Source: Norana najaformis (Eukaryota > Annelida > Clitellata > Crassiclitellata > Hormogastridae). From it: 64,000 nt of DNA. The notes beneath the pieces were generated by a model that had not been told where the DNA came from, ran no database searches, and worked only from the letters and a program-made list of their open reading frames with translations. The translations under genes and the position numbers were made by a program. The stretch covers positions 9,932,856 through 9,996,855 of the forward strand of contig OZ029929.1 in NCBI GenBank assembly GCA_964023275.1, read 5' to 3'. This document shows positions 1 to 11,815 of the stretch, piece after piece (position 1 is the first letter of the stretch; the number at the start of each line of letters is the position of its first letter).

Positions 1-879
1 TGGGGGTTTTGTCTGATAATAATTTCTGCACAGTTTTAGTGCTGACAACACATTTGTTGTCACTGAATTTTTTTTCTATAGGGGCTTGAACATGAAAAAA
101 GTTAAAAGAAGTCTAGAACTGACTGAGATATCACAAATTGAAAACTTTAATTAATATGGCGTTTTACGGTGAAAAAACTCTCTCGTCAGTTTTGGGATAA
201 ATATAACGTTTTTTGCATGTTTTCCTGGGTGGAAATCTAACGCTAAGGAGGTATAGGTTATTAAGAACAGAACATTCATCCAGTTGCAAAACTAGAAGAG
301 TCCCTGGTGGCACGCTCACACACACACGGAAAGCCCTACCACCAGATTCCCAACTAGAGTTGAAAGATGACAATACAGGGCACATATTGAAGGTGCACCA
401 AACCCATCCCATAATCAAGTCAATACCCAGAAGGTAAGTCAACATAGTCAGAGAAACAGCCTTACGATTAATTAAGCCGGCTGAAACGGTACGTCTAAAG
501 CTGAGACCAAAATGACATAGGATACCGAGCAGAAATAATAGATGTCGGAAGAGAAATCCAAGATTTTGGAGACGCAAGCGGAAAAACTCGTTCACCAAGA
601 AGAGCAAATAAGTCTGGGAATAAACATTAATTCCAAGTACTATGACTGGCTACAATTCAGTGTTTGATATACTTTTAGACCCAATTCAAAATATCTTTTC
701 CTAAATGGGAAGCCAGTGCAATGATTTAAACGCGATGGTTTTACAGTCTTGACTAGGTGTATTAGTTATGTCTGTAGTCAATGAGCTCTAAACACTCTGG
801 AGTTTCTACTCGTTTGACTGCGATACCTGTACAAAGTGAGTTACAGTAATGGAGCCGACTGAAATCCAATGCATTCTCT
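1..879. other. Non-coding stretch, no gene recognised
   Basis: No reading frame here resembles a known protein on either strand. The only structure seen is one copy of a dispersed short repeat at about 235-395, listed separately. Confidence 0.5.
235..395 (+). repeat. Dispersed repeat, three copies in window
   Basis: This segment resembles about 4,222-4,362 and 24,055-24,205. All three share an AACATTC(A/G)TCCA-like start, a block ending in GGCAAGCTCAC/GGCACGCTCAC, then GATTCCCAACTAGA followed by TTGAA.GATGACA. In the other two copies it directly follows a 'gcgc...gaggcgctc' stretch that looks like the 3' end of an L2/CR1-like LINE, so it may be part of a LINE- or SINE-derived family. Confidence 0.5.
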
Positions 880-1740
880 CCAGAGATATGCTTGAAGACA
901 CTGGGACATAACACCTAACTGTGCGTATGTTGCGAATATGCATATACGAAGACTCACAAATACCACTTACATAGTGAGAGATATAGTAGATTTAAAAACA
1001 ATATCCAAATTAAGAGCAGAATCAGCCAATTCAACAAGTGAGCCATCTAATTTTGTAGATTTGAACCATTCAAACTTTCTGAGCTGCTGTGGAGTGCCTA
1101 ATAGCAGAAATTAGTATTAAATGGGTTGAAGACTTTATTAGCCGCCATTCAAGGCTGCACTTTCTCAGAAACAGTACTCCTGTACAGATGAATGACAAAG
1201 CAAACTTTCTAATGGAATGTAAATTTGGGTATCATTCGCATGGAATTGACATATCAACGAATGATTACGAAGCATCTTACCTAGAGGTGTGAAGTGTAAT
1301 GAAAAGCAAAGTGGACCAAGCACCAAACCCTACGGGACACCACCTGTTAACGCAGCCCTGAACAAATAATTGCCACTTAATTATATTGAGTGCGTGTTTA
1401 GAGATACCGAATGTAGCAAATCAAATCATGGCAGGACCAGAAATCCCAAACCAATGCTGGAGGTGAAGCAAAAACAAGATCATGATCAACATTATAAAAG
1501 CAGCAAACGATTAAGAAAGAACAAGCGTTGTGGCCCTGCCGTTGTCCATTGAGTGCATGATGTCAATATGAAAGCAAGGAGGGCAGCTTCTGTTGAATGA
1601 AACTTACCGTAAGCAGACTGAAAAGGAGAGATTAGTGAGTTGAAAGATAGGTGAGTTTCCATACGATTAACAATAACCCGTTCAAGAATTTCAGATACAA
1701 AATTCAAAGTTGAGGTAAGCTTGCACTTAGGCATATGTGC
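880..1740 (-). pseudogene. L2/CR1-like LINE reverse transcriptase remnant
   Basis: Read on the minus strand, this is a decayed ORF2 reverse transcriptase. The right end (1,492-1,734) gives the N-terminal RT region with SEILERVIVNRMETHL and FQSAYGKFHSTEAALL, matching the usual 'SKILE...QSAYRK.HSTETALL' pattern. Further left, with a stop inside, comes GGVP*GLVLGPL, equivalent to the [11 protein letters not shown] box. Around 1,240 an ANDTQIYIPL stretch corresponds to the catalytic YADDTQL box, with the first Asp of the pair replaced by Asn. Frame changes and stops are frequent, so the copy is dead. The LINE clade assignment is by motif only. Confidence 0.7.
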
Positions 1741-1994
1741 TTAAGTGTAAGACTTTGACTGACCGTAAAATATTCTTCTACGTTGGTCTGAACATCAAAA
1801 ACATTCTTCTGTTACTTTCAAAACGATTCAAGCGGCCGGTTGCAGTCTTTCTCCAGCAACGTCTTGAACTTTAATTGGCATCGAATAAACCTCACTGCCG
1901 CTGATCTCTGAAATTTAATTGCCAACTAAGTTTCTTTTATTGTAATTACATTCATCACATGCTAAATAAACAGAAGATATTATTATCCTGGTCA

Positions 1995-2150
1995 AGTTAG
2001 CTACATCGGTAAATGTGTACGCCAAGGAACCTTTAAGCGTGAAGATCCCCGGTTCGTCTCCCGATTGTGGCTTATTTCAGAGATTTAAATCTCAGGGTAC
2101 GGTCCATGCACGGAGACCTTCAACCTGGTTTGGTTTTGCTGACACTGCTC
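1995..2150 (+). repeat. tRNA-derived SINE, 5' part
   Basis: A degenerate RNA polymerase III A-box-like stretch (TTAGCTACATCGGTAAATG) is followed by a B-box-like GGTTCGTCTCCC, then the family body (GTGGCTTATTTCAGAGATTT, GGTACGGTCCATGCAC). The same body is found at 24,575-24,640, 37,055-37,235, 57,420-57,640 and 58,885-59,125. This copy is cut short where LINE sequence begins. Confidence 0.6.
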
Positions 2151-3325
2151 TCTTCCGGATTCAGTCTTATCTCTCCTTTCCTTCTTTATCCGTTAAAACT
2201 TCGGAAGCCTCTTCTCAATCATGCCCTCTCATTTGTGGAGTTCCACAAGGCTCCGTTCTTGGACCTCTTCTGTTTATCCTCTACACTAACCCACTCAGTT
2301 CACTCTTTAAAGCATCCTCAGTTGACCGTCACCTCTATGCTGCTGACACCCAACTATTCATCTCTTTCTTTCCGAATTCTTTCAACAATTCTATAGACCA
2401 TCTTCTTCGTGTGGTTAAACAAATCTACTCCTGGATGTCATCTAATCTCTTATGCCTGAACCTATCTAAAATGAATTCTTACTTATTGACCTGCGCGACC
2501 AGCTCAAAAAAAATCTCTGACCCCTCTATATCCCTCAGCCTGGACTCTGCCTCCACCCTCAACTTTAATACCAACCAACTCTTCTGTCGACAATTTAGAT
2601 ATAATATTCGACCAAAACCTCACTTTTTTCTGATCATATCACCCATGTTTCACACTCTTGCATTATGCATATCCGTGATCTTCGGAGAATCCGTCCTATG
2701 CTTTTCTTCAAAACTGCATCTACCATTTGCACATCCATAGTCCATGCAAAAACTAGACTAATGCAATTCACTTTTCCTCCATATAGATACCACTCAAATA
2801 AATCGCATTCAAGCCATCCATAATGCTCTTAGTTATTAACAAACCAACCACTCCGTTCAACCCGGTATACTCGTCTGTCCTAACATTCCTTCGCCCTCAG
2901 TCACCTCATCCTTAAAATTTGGAAATCGCTCCATAGTGATCGCTGTCCCACCACTCTGGAAAAAATAACCGCTAGCATTACGACAATTATCTGTTCCATC
3001 ATAGGAACTCACCAGCAGTTCACCCTTTGCAATTTCTGCGCTGCTCTTCACTCAAAACTGTAAACATTTCTTTTCCCAAATTCGTAGCCTGATTCTTCCT
3101 CTTTCCCTTATCTCTCTTCACGCTTCAATTTCAAGCACGATCCACCGTAGCCGTCCGACTATCTGACTGCCTGACTCCTGGATCTTGACCTGAAAGCGAA
3201 CCCTTTTGCCTATCAATTTTGTCTTGACTCACCGCCTGTGAATATCCTGGTTCCAGCGACTTGGCTTTCGTTGGGCGCTGCAGAAATCTCGAGATTACGA
3301 TTACAATTATGATTATCCGAAACTC
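2150..3325 (+). pseudogene. L2/CR1-like LINE, longest plus-strand copy
   Basis: This is a 5'-truncated non-LTR retrotransposon carrying the second half of the RT, the ORF2 C-terminus and the 3' tail. The frame to 2,740 shows [18 protein letters not shown], then [11 protein letters not shown] (catalytic YADD with Asp to Ala) and [12 protein letters not shown]. Later frames give the region before the LDYCN-like motif, and around 2,900 the C-terminal box (a WKSL/IAV-PPLWKK stretch) typical of LINE ORF2 ends. The 3' tail (about 3,140-3,320) carries TCTTGACCTG, CTTTCGTTGGGCGCTG and ends in GATTACGATTACAATTATGA. That tail recurs more than ten times in the window. Unlike four other copies, this one keeps the interval between the 'TEFILIG' and 'LLRPPVT' regions. 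Confidence 0.75.
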
Positions 3326-3329
3326 ACCG

Positions 3330-3560
3330 TGCGAACAGTGTTGCTACAGGCGCGAATTTGACGAGTGCAGTGGTCACAACCATTGACCGCTAGAAGTTAG
3401 TAGTATTTCAGCAATATTTCATACATATAAGGACGACGTGAATATATAAGATTAATGCGAAAACGGATATAAGAAGTGTTTGCGATATTTTATGATTAGA
3501 TAACTACGGAAAACCAATGCATTGGGAATTTCCTGCAGGAATGGCTTCATTATTATATAT
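3330..3560 (+). repeat. Composite-repeat module M1
   Basis: The block runs from CTCACCGTGCGAACAGTGTT through GGACGACGTGAATATATAAG to an ACTACGGAAAACCAATGCAT-like end. Similar blocks lie at 27,640-27,845, 36,800-37,010, 41,420-41,640 and 58,000-58,240. In three of those it sits just upstream of an internally deleted LINE. Confidence 0.6.
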
Positions 3561-3589
3561 TTATCTTGGCCAGGAACCGAACCATTTCT

Positions 3590-4150
3590 GCCTATCGAAT
3601 ATTACGTTTTGACTGAGTGCCCATGTATAAGCTGGTTTCCGCGACATTAGCTTTCGTTGGGGATTCTAGAAATCTCGAGTTTACGATTACTATAAATATC
3701 AAATCGATTTATTCATATATAGATTTCGAAAACAACCTTTTCTGTAAATCTTGACAGCATAGAGCCATTTTCGTCAGAATTCAGAATTGCATGACCATCA
3801 CACGAGATCCAGCAGTGAATACCGAAGAGGCGTTGCTCGCAAATGTCAGACAGTTCTCGACTCTTGTTGTGGACAGTCTTTATGGAATTCGTTGACCATG
3901 GAACTCACCAGTTGCCTACTTTATGTAAAAGTGAAACTAGATTTACATGGTTTTTGCGCTAGCCTGTAGGCACATGATTCTGCTTTTTACACCAGACTCT
4001 TCAGTTCATATCTGTTTCATAATACGATTGATGCCGAGTCTAAGTGGAACATCTCACAGTTAGGCGAGTTTCTGTGCTCTGAGAGATTGAATCTAAGCAC
4101 ATCAACTATGAGGAGGGGTAGCATTGATGGTTATGCAGAAATAAGAAAGT
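3590..4150 (+). repeat. LINE 3' tail plus module M2
   Basis: A LINE 3' tail (GCGACATTAGCTTTCGTTGG ... TTTACGATTACTATAAATAT) runs directly into module M2. M2 starts around AAATCGATTTATTCATATAT and includes CATGACCATCACACGAGATC, GCAAATGTCAGACAGTT and CTCACCAGTTGCCTACTTTA. The same tail-M2 junction occurs at 28,590-29,040, 33,780-34,380 and 37,660-38,270, so M2 and the tail move or duplicate together. Confidence 0.6.
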
Positions 4151-4159
4151 AATTGTAAT

Positions 4160-4370
4160 TTCATATTTGTATAGCGTCTCTTAAAAATAAACTCATCAGA
4201 GGCGCTCTCTGCGCTAACAATGCTAAATGTCATTAAGAACGCGGAACATTCGTCCATTAGTAAACATTGCTCAGATGACTAGAAGAGTCACCAGTGGCAA
4301 GCTCACGCACACATGCAAAGCCCAACCAACAGGTTCCCAACTAGACTTGAATGATGACAGCAAATTCGGA
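4160..4370 (+). repeat. Dispersed repeat with LINE-like 'gcgc' end
   Basis: A TATAGCGTCTC...CATCAGAGGCGCTCT stretch is followed by the repeat shared with 235-395 and 24,055-24,205. The 'gcgc...gaggcgc' part resembles the 3' end of the L2/CR1-like LINE at 30,163 read from its other strand. Confidence 0.5.
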
Positions 4371-4845
4371 GTTTCTGAAGAACGTAGCAAAGAGGATGAG
4401 GAGCGACAATTGGCGATGTGACCCGCCGCCAATGGCTCACGGTGGTCCCATTTTCCAGCAGTTTCTCTGAGATGGAAGAAGATGCGTCGAGCGGAAATTA
4501 ATCGAACCATCGGATATGCGCAGGACAGGTTTTCGTCGCCCGCCTTTCGGTAGGTAGCTGAACCATCCCGTTAGCTGACAGTCGGTGCCGCTCCAAAGAC
4601 TCTCTTCGCCCTTCTTCACCGAATCCGAAATTTCCCGGCGTTGACGGCATGTATAGGTCAGTAGGTCTGAGGCTAGACTGTAAAGGTGGAATCCTGTCCC
4701 CCCGAGGGTGGAAGGAAGGTCATGACGATATACAACAAAAACGTCCGAAACGCAATTATTCCGTTTTGGAAATGAAAGTTAATTCCACCGCGCCAACTCG
4801 GCAACAGTAAAAATCGAAATTGCTAAAATTATCAAGGATATGTTA
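4371..4845. other. No gene recognised
   Basis: Short open frames occur on both strands but none resembles a known family. No repeat shared with the rest of the window was noticed here. Confidence 0.4.
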
Positions 4846-5010
4846 CGTGCTGCACTGATGGGGATATCCAAGGCTGATATGACAGGATTGTATGGCTGCC
4901 AATTGTCCCGGATTCGCCTGGACAGTTCCGAAATCGGCCTTGTGCGTCCCGTGTCTGGATTGATCCAAAATTATCCCGGAACTTGGAAAGGCGCGTCTGT
5001 ACATGGCATA
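4846..5010 (+). repeat. Module M3 with remnant of a hAT-like MITE
   Basis: GCTGCACTGATGGGGATATC through GATATGACAGGATTG is module M3. It is followed by GGCTGCCAATTGTCCCGGAT, closely resembling the left part of the MITE at 38,315-38,824. The MITE sits at the same point of M3 in both places, suggesting the insertion was copied along with the module. Confidence 0.5.
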
Positions 5011-5039
5011 AGCATGTTTTGCTTATAATTTATAAACAT

Positions 5040-5105
5040 GGAGAGATACATATGCATACATACAGATACATATATATGTACACACATATAAACACACACA
5101 CACAT
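5040..5105. repeat. AT/CA-rich microsatellite
   Basis: Interrupted CATACATA, ATATATGT and ACACACAC runs. A second simple stretch of GACA/GACAGGCA type is at about 5,365-5,430. Confidence 0.7.
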
Positions 5106-5850
5106 ATATGTTTAATGCTGTATGTTGTGTGGTGAGCTGAGAGCAATACATCAGTCCTAATCCTTGAAATATTGGCGCCGTCAAACCTCTGATTGGAAGG
5201 CGATTCAGGGGCTCATCTCCGATTTATACTCCTTCTCTTCTTTCGATTCGATCCTTCACCGGAAGTAGGTCCAGGATAAAAAAGTAGATCAACTTTCGGT
5301 CACGATCGAAGAAGCTCTAGAGTCCTATGGGAGAGAAAGGTAGGAAGGGACTTTAAGTGGCATTAGACAGACAAACGAATAGACAGGCAGACAGACGAAT
5401 AGGCATGCAGACAGACAAGCAGAAAGACAACCTGACAAGACAGATAACGTTTGTTTGCGTAACGATGTAAGCCGTTTGCATACGTCCGTTCGGTTTCCCG
5501 AGTTCCGCACAGCCTCTTATCTTCCCACTGTCGAGACTTTGACCGTCTCGCGATCCTACAACAGCGAAAGCCTAATTATTGATGCAAGAGATCCAAAACC
5601 ATCACCCTACTGGCAACCTGTCTAATCCACCATGTCGCCGACCTTAACATTGCCCTCTATCATGAAGCTGAGCTGTACCTGACTACATCCGGTAAGGAGA
5701 CCTGGGCGAGAAAACCATCCCCCGACTTTGTAAATACCAATCAACACCATCGAATCACGTGCAACTCAAAAACAACTAAAAACAAAGAAACCGCACAAGT
5801 TTATGACCTTTTGGTCGCGTGACAGACATTTTGCCAGTGTTATAAATACA
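5106..5850. other. No gene recognised
   Basis: No coding similarity was seen. The short minus-strand frame rich in CLSACL/CLPV is only the translation of the GACA-type simple repeat at 5,365-5,430. Confidence 0.5.
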
Positions 5851-5859
5851 AATAAATGT

Positions 5860-5960
5860 GTGAATGTATATGTATAAATGCATATGTGTGCATATATATA
5901 TATGTATCTGTATGAGTAAATGTGTATGTTTAAGTACATGTATATAAACAACATACAAAG
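5860..5960. repeat. TATG/TATA-rich simple sequence
   Basis: Imperfect GTATATGTATAAATG and ATATATATATGTAT units. Predicted peptides across it are low-complexity and not believable genes. Confidence 0.6.
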
Positions 5961-6124
5961 TGTAACTGCATAATTATATAAAGGTATATAAACATCACAA
6001 GCTAATGTTACATGGTTCATATTTTAAAGATAACAACGCTCCTACTGTTTGAAGCCCGGCTTCGTGTTGATTTAACGGGTTTTATGTTGATTGATGGGAC
6101 ATGTGCTGCAGGAAATAGATTGCA

Positions 6125-6385
6125 TGTGAATGTGTGCGTGAACAAAGACAGAGACAGACAGAGAGACAGACAGAGACAGAGACCGACAGACAGAAGGAGA
6201 GAGAGAGTAAGTCTGTGCGCTTCCATGTGTACGAGAGAGAGCGTGTGTGCGTGTATGTGTGTGTGCTAGCATGTGAGTCTGTGCACTTGCATGTATGCTT
6301 GCATGTGTTTGAGAGAGAAAGAGAAAGAGAGGGAAAAGAGAGCCAGACAGATAGAGATAGGGATGGAAGGAAGAACAGATAGCAT
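6125..6385. repeat. Purine-rich GA/GACA and TG simple repeats
   Basis: Long interrupted GACAGA, GAGA and TGTG arrays. A related pyrimidine-rich TCTG array is at about 6,850-6,895. All open frames across it are low-complexity in every frame. Confidence 0.8.
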
Positions 6386-6389
6386 GTGT

Positions 6390-8640
6390 GTGACAGTGTA
6401 TGCGTGAGTGCGTATGTTCGTTTGTGGCGGTCGAGGTCCTCATATAACTTCGTGGGGACAACAGCCCAGTTCTACACACAGATCCACCCACCCACATCAC
6501 TGCCCCTGCTACTATCGACGTAAAAATGGTCGGTGCGCACCTGCTCTGCCCTTAGTGTCCGTCCTGTCCAAGGAAAGTTTAGTATTGGTCGCTTTCTCTT
6601 CCGCGATCGGCGGAAGAGCAACTTCCTGCATGGGATGGCCTTTTCTCAGAATAGGTTTCGTTCCTTTACTGGAAGTAGTAGTTCCTTGCATGTACCTTCT
6701 GAACTATGGGCTTCCTCTTCACCATCATTCTGCACCCTGTAACCCTGGAACTACTGCCATTAATAAACTGAGACACCAGTATCAACCCATGCAGTTAAAT
6801 TCTGTCTCAGAAGATCGGATATCCCTGTGAAATGCTGACGGTGAAGGTCCTGTCTATCTCTGTCTCTGTCTCTGTCTGTCTGTGTCTGTCTCTCTCAAAC
6901 TTCGTTATTTGCGCATAGACCTTTGATAGAACGGCATCATGGGGCAATTAGTTATTGGATGGGGGAACTTAAGGGCTTATTTATTAAATTGAGTTAATAA
7001 AATAAATCGTTAAATATAAGAAACTTAAGTAAACCGAACAATTTAAATATCAAAGAATTGTACACTTAAGGCATTACTTAAATACAATTCCGATTAATAA
7101 CTCCTATCTATAGAAAAAGTCTATAGTTGCCGAAACGCCACATGTTTAACTGTCCTATTGTATCAGTTGTTCGTGAGGAAATGGCTGGGCCTTTTATGAA
7201 GCGCCAATATTTCACAAAGTGTTGCGATTAAATTGTTCAGGCCATGTAACATTGGAGATCAAGTTTCAGTTTTTTGCTCATCTTTTTTAAAGTAGTAAAG
7301 TAGCTAACGCACATTCACTAACTGACGAACGCTAGTTCGCTTTCAATCTAATCCAATCTAATCCAAAAGAATCCAATCCAATCTCGAACGATAAAGAATT
7401 TCTTGAACTGAATTAGACCATAACACCCCCGTTTCTGGCGACCTGGCTATGCCACCATTTTTAATTTAGTTCTGAGTTTCTAACTTACTCACTTATAATC
7501 CGAGTAAATGTTTTATAGCGCTACTATTGATATTTATTCTCCGTCACACCGCCGAAACTCAAATGCAATTAAGGACATCATAAACACCTAAAGTACGGGT
7601 GCAAACTATTTAGACGATGGTGGTCGATGAATTTAAATGAGGATTTTATTAGGACGGCAATCATAAGGAAGTAATGCCTGGAAACAGCAGATATTAATGC
7701 AGTCAAAACTCTCATTCAGCCATCAACTTACTTGGCATACTTACAGATATTCATTATAATCGATAACAGACATTATCGTGGTCTTTTGTGGCAACTAGGC
7801 ACAGTTGTCTGAATTAATGTGCATTAAACTCAGACAGTTTGTCTTGGAGTGTCCTAGCCACATTAATGTCCACTGTTTTCAGATATTAGTTTTGATACAT
7901 GTGTGTGCAAACGAGACAAAGAGCGGCTGATCAAAAGACTGGTCATTTAGATAAGCGGGTCATTTTGATCTTCAGTATATAGGGTCCATAAATAGCTATT
8001 AGCCACAGTTTGCGTTTTAGTCAGTTTTGTTTATACGTTACTTTATAATATTTGTATAAACTTGTTAGGCATGGGCCTAATTGTTTTCAAAAGTCCGAGG
8101 GCGAATTCACGGATTGGTGGGAGCAGCAAAAGGCCCTAAATGGATTTTTCCATCGAGGGATTGACGCGAAGTGTTGGTGGCAGGGAATTCCAATCACAGC
8201 TAGGAACGTCTTCAAGACTCAGGAACTGTATGCGTGCACATTCCTAGTTTGTCAGTGCATACCCCAGAGTTTGGCTCAAATGTAAACGTAAATGTACACG
8301 GTTTTCTATAGCGACCGACTTTAGCTGTGGTATCACTTATTACATCGATTGTATTGTATTGTAGTTTTAATCTACATAGTCCTGTACAGAACAAAGTAGG
8401 CTATTCAGAGGCGATTATTATGGTTTGGTTCGGTTCGTCAGGGAGACCAGCCCATTCACCAGCTCTACATCAAATCAATTCCGCAAGAGCCAGGTTCTTT
8501 GGTCAATTTCAGTGCCAAGTCAGAATCCGTTGGGGGGGGGGGGTCAAACCGGGAGAACACGTGGTGCTACGGTGGGAATCGTTGGTGATGGTAGCCGCGG
8601 GTTGGTACAAGAGTAAAAGCAGGATAGGATTGTTTGAAAA
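6390..8640. other. Long stretch without recognised gene
   Basis: Open frames up to 140 codons exist (for example 6,408-6,830 plus) but no motif or family resemblance was found. The stretch holds an imperfect TCTAATCCAA tandem at about 7,343-7,383, an imperfect 80-bp palindrome at about 7,789-7,866 and a short run of G at about 8,534-8,542. Confidence 0.5.
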
Positions 8641-9190
8641 GTTTGGTTTTCACTTTGCAGTCTAGTCTGAAAGACCGCAGAAGAGAAGGCAAGCGGAGGA
8701 GTTCTCCTATTGACAGGCGATAAAGGGGGATGAGCGAACTGGCGGACGTCTTTCGAAAGTTTGTTCCAAAGAGCTGGGGCCGCGTATATTAAGGAGCAGT
8801 TGCAGAATTTGAGAGACGAGGAGATTGGAGGCCGAGATAAGAAAGGTATGAGGAATAATGAGTAGATCTAGACGGTTGAGAAGTATGAAGGTTATTGTAG
8901 GTAATATTTTCTAGTGAATGTGTTGAGAGACCGATAGCCAGAGAAGTGATTTGAGCACTGGGTTTATATGGTGAAGCTTGGGACTTTTGGTATCGGCACA
9001 AGCAAGAGCATTCTGGTCGTTTGAAGACGTTTTACTTGAGACAAGTCGATGCTATGCAAGAGGGAGTTGCAGTGGTCAAAATTAGAGTGAACAATTGATG
9101 TGGTTATTGTGCGGTAAGTTTCATAATCAAGTACGGGGCGAAGTCGGCAGGGGTCACGACTTAATGTTGTGCTGCCGTTAACATTTATTC
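8640..9190 (-). pseudogene. LINE ORF2 C-terminal remnant
   Basis: Minus-strand translation gives RDPCRLRPVLDYETY, HSNFDHCNSLLHSID and, further on, IYAAPALWNKLSKDVRQ. These match the conserved end of L2/CR1-type ORF2 ('LDYCNSLL...' and 'AP.LWN.LP..IR'). Several frame changes and stops show it is dead. Confidence 0.7.
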
Positions 9191-9224
9191 TTAAACCGAG
9201 CGATTTTTCACATTAGTCATCGCC

Positions 9225-9320
9225 ATCGTCAACAATGAAAACAAAATACATTAACACCATCATCATCAAAATCATCGTCGTCGTCATCATCATCATCATC
9301 GTCGTCGTCGTCGTCATTTC
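9225..9320. repeat. CAT/CGT trinucleotide microsatellite
   Basis: Runs of ATCATCATC and CGTCGTCGT interrupted by single changes. Confidence 0.85.
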
Positions 9321-9479
9321 TACATTTATTTTAAGCCACAATCAAATGACGCATTGACAGTCAGTGGTGCTCGCTCTTTGTTTGCCTTCCGTTTGCAAAT
9401 GCTCACTCTCCCCGAAATAAGGCGAGCGAGTGCTCAACATATCGTACGCCGTATCACTCAAAGAAACTACTGCAACACT

Positions 9480-9960
9480 CCGAACCCTTAGGCCAGGGTT
9501 TTCTGGCATGACGGGAGTTAGACTACAGTAGTCCAGCCTTTCAAAGCCTAGATGCTTTTGCCTTTGATTCATACCGCGCACGTATCAATTTCGTAATTTC
9601 TATAACAGTGCTGAAACTTGGCTGGCGGTGATGTTCGAACGTGCTTTAGGTATGCATTTATTGGAAACATCACACTGTGACCTTGCTCATGAGAGTTCTC
9701 TATCGAGCAACGCGCCCAGGTACATGACAACTCTGGCCGGCGAGATGATGGTTCGCCCTCCTATGACCATAGAACCCAAAAGAACGTCAGTCTAGTTGTT
9801 GCACTGATGTTCTCGTGTCTGTCTTTCACCAAGAAGCTCCAATACTTCTTATCTAATCTGGCGACTTCTGTAGCGCCGTTATCATAATGCACGAGGTATG
9901 AATTGGTCGTGGCTTCTAGTATTCAATCCGTTGAAGAAGCTCAGTTAAAATCCAATTGGT
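9480..9960 (-). pseudogene. LINE ORF2 fragment in unit 1
   Basis: Minus-strand frames give MVIGGRTIISPARVVMYLGA, equivalent to the 'V...V..LG..LD' step of LINE ORF2. A frame change later they give KHLGFERLDYCSLTPVMPEN, equivalent to 'RLDYCNSLLANLPEN'. The paralogue at 49,490-49,990 shows the same order with ERLDYSSLALANLEN. Both are broken. Confidence 0.55.
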
Positions 9961-10559
9961 CAGGGAAATCAGAAGGCAGGCTAAGGTTGGCAAGTAAGTA
10001 GCTTTGGCGTATCTTCGTTACGATACGCCACATCTTAACCACTGAGAGGCGCAGAACCCTAAAGGTACTCATGTACAGCGTCCTTTTTGGCCTTGACCTT
10101 GCTATGGCGCTATATTAATTGTCTTATTATTATTCTTATTACCGTCCTTATGGTTATAAACTGGAACGAAAAAGTGCAGCATCGATCTGTTGAAGCCGAT
10201 TTTAAACTGTGTTATCTTACTTGCTGTGAGATTCTATCCGTCCAGCTGCCCCTCGTAGCCATCTGTCATAACCCCAACCGGCGAATATATTAGGCCTTCT
10301 GTGTGGGTCGCGGTCCAATATAGACAGGTTAACCGACCGACGATCTAATCTCGACTGATAGCGATGGTCTAGAAAGAAGAGAATGACGGATGTTTTGCCG
10401 TCGACCGGGTGTCGCAATTTATAGAACGACGCCAGACATGGGTTCGTTAGGTTTCGTCGCATGTTGCTTTGCGCTGCTGACGTTTTGTGCAGGTTGGTCT
10501 TTGTTCGGTTTAGCTGAGCTCAGCTGAGCACATGTAGTGTAGGCCTACACGTTGTGAAT

Positions 10560-10645
10560 GAGTTCATGGCAAGGAAGAAATGATGTAAGAAGGAAGAAAG
10601 GCAGGAAGAAAGGAAGGAAGAAAGACAAACATATAGAGGAAGACA
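10560..10645. repeat. GAAG-type purine microsatellite
   Basis: Imperfect GAAG/GAAA repeats. The paralogous position in unit 3 (50,594-50,660) carries the same type of array. Confidence 0.75.
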
Positions 10646-10789
10646 AAAAGAAAAATGGAAAATAAAAGAGTAGATGAAAAGAAAGAATTAAACGAAGGAT
10701 GGATGAATGTTACAGTTACAGTCACAGGTAATAGGCTAAGTAAGCTGTATTGGCGTTTAATACCTATATCTATCCATCCACCTGTCAAG

Positions 10790-11000
10790 TTTGTTCATAT
10801 GGCATCCTAGCAAGACTTTTGATAAGTTTAATAGCTCTTTTTTGTACTTTTTCCAGGCATTCCATGTCTTTTTCTAATAAGGACTCCAAACCTGGATGCA
10901 ATATTCTAGATGTGGTCGAATAAATGTATTGTACAGTATCTTGAAACTATCATTATCTATGTGCTTGAAACTTCTTTTTATCATGCCAAGGGGATGGAAT
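10790..11000 (-). pseudogene. CR1-like LINE fragment in unit 1
   Basis: Minus-strand translation gives ILYNTFIRPHLEYCIQVWSP followed, after a stop, by a KTWNAW-KYKK stretch. This is the 'F..LVRPHLEYCVQ.WSP......LE.VQ+RA' motif of CR1-type ORF2. The fuller paralogue is at 50,790-51,250. Confidence 0.7.
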
Positions 11001-11815
11001 GGAAGAAACGATCACGGCATCAATGAGAGAACAAACGAAACTGGTGACTGACTTCTCGAGTGAGCGTTTTGGATTTAGGAATCAATCCATCTTGGACGAA
11101 TGTAACTCCGGGGCTTCGATCGCTGTCGATTTCACATGACTAACCCGAGATTCGAGATGAAATCCAGATGTGTTAGATAATACTCCGTCACCGTGCCACA
11201 TCAAAATCTCGACCGACGCCGGGAATTAGTCGAGTGTTTTGATCACATCAGGAATTGAACCGGAGATCTTAAGACCTTCTTTTAGTTAAAGCTCTTCTAG
11301 ATGAGTTATTTGAGCGAGGATCAGAGCAATCAGACAAACAAACAGATAAGCAAAACTAAGAAAACATCTTAATAATCATTTTAGTAACCTGAGCAATACG
11401 AATTAATTTAGAAATTAAATTGTGACCAATTTTGCAGCGGATCTTTAATAGGAAAGCCTACTATGCCGCCACGATATCGATGTCTGCATTTGACCTACAA
11501 CTTATTTTGCAAATTGTGTGATATGTCGATGTTCTTTGTTATAAACAACATGAATGGCGCACTGCGGTAGTTGCATGGATATTAGTTTCACAAGTCACCT
11601 CAAAAGTTTAATGCTATGGCTGCGTTTATTTTTGCATCTGCGCTTACTCGGGTGAGAATGTACACTGGCGCGGATACAAAAGTGTAATTAAAGTTCTGAT
11701 GCGAAAATAATCCACAGTAGAGCCTTTGTCTGTCTAGTCTTTTAGGAGCTCGTTAAGCAAGTAGCTAAACCGCATTCTGTGGGTGAGAAGTTTAATGACT
11801 TATCCAACCTTAGTC

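Noticed and set aside
164-607. 147-codon minus-strand frame
   Set aside because: No family motif; it overlaps a dispersed repeat also found at 4.2 and 24.1 kb where the frame is not kept.
6072-6500. 142-codon minus-strand frame and its plus-strand counterparts
   Set aside because: They are translations of GA/TG simple repeats; composition is low-complexity in every frame.
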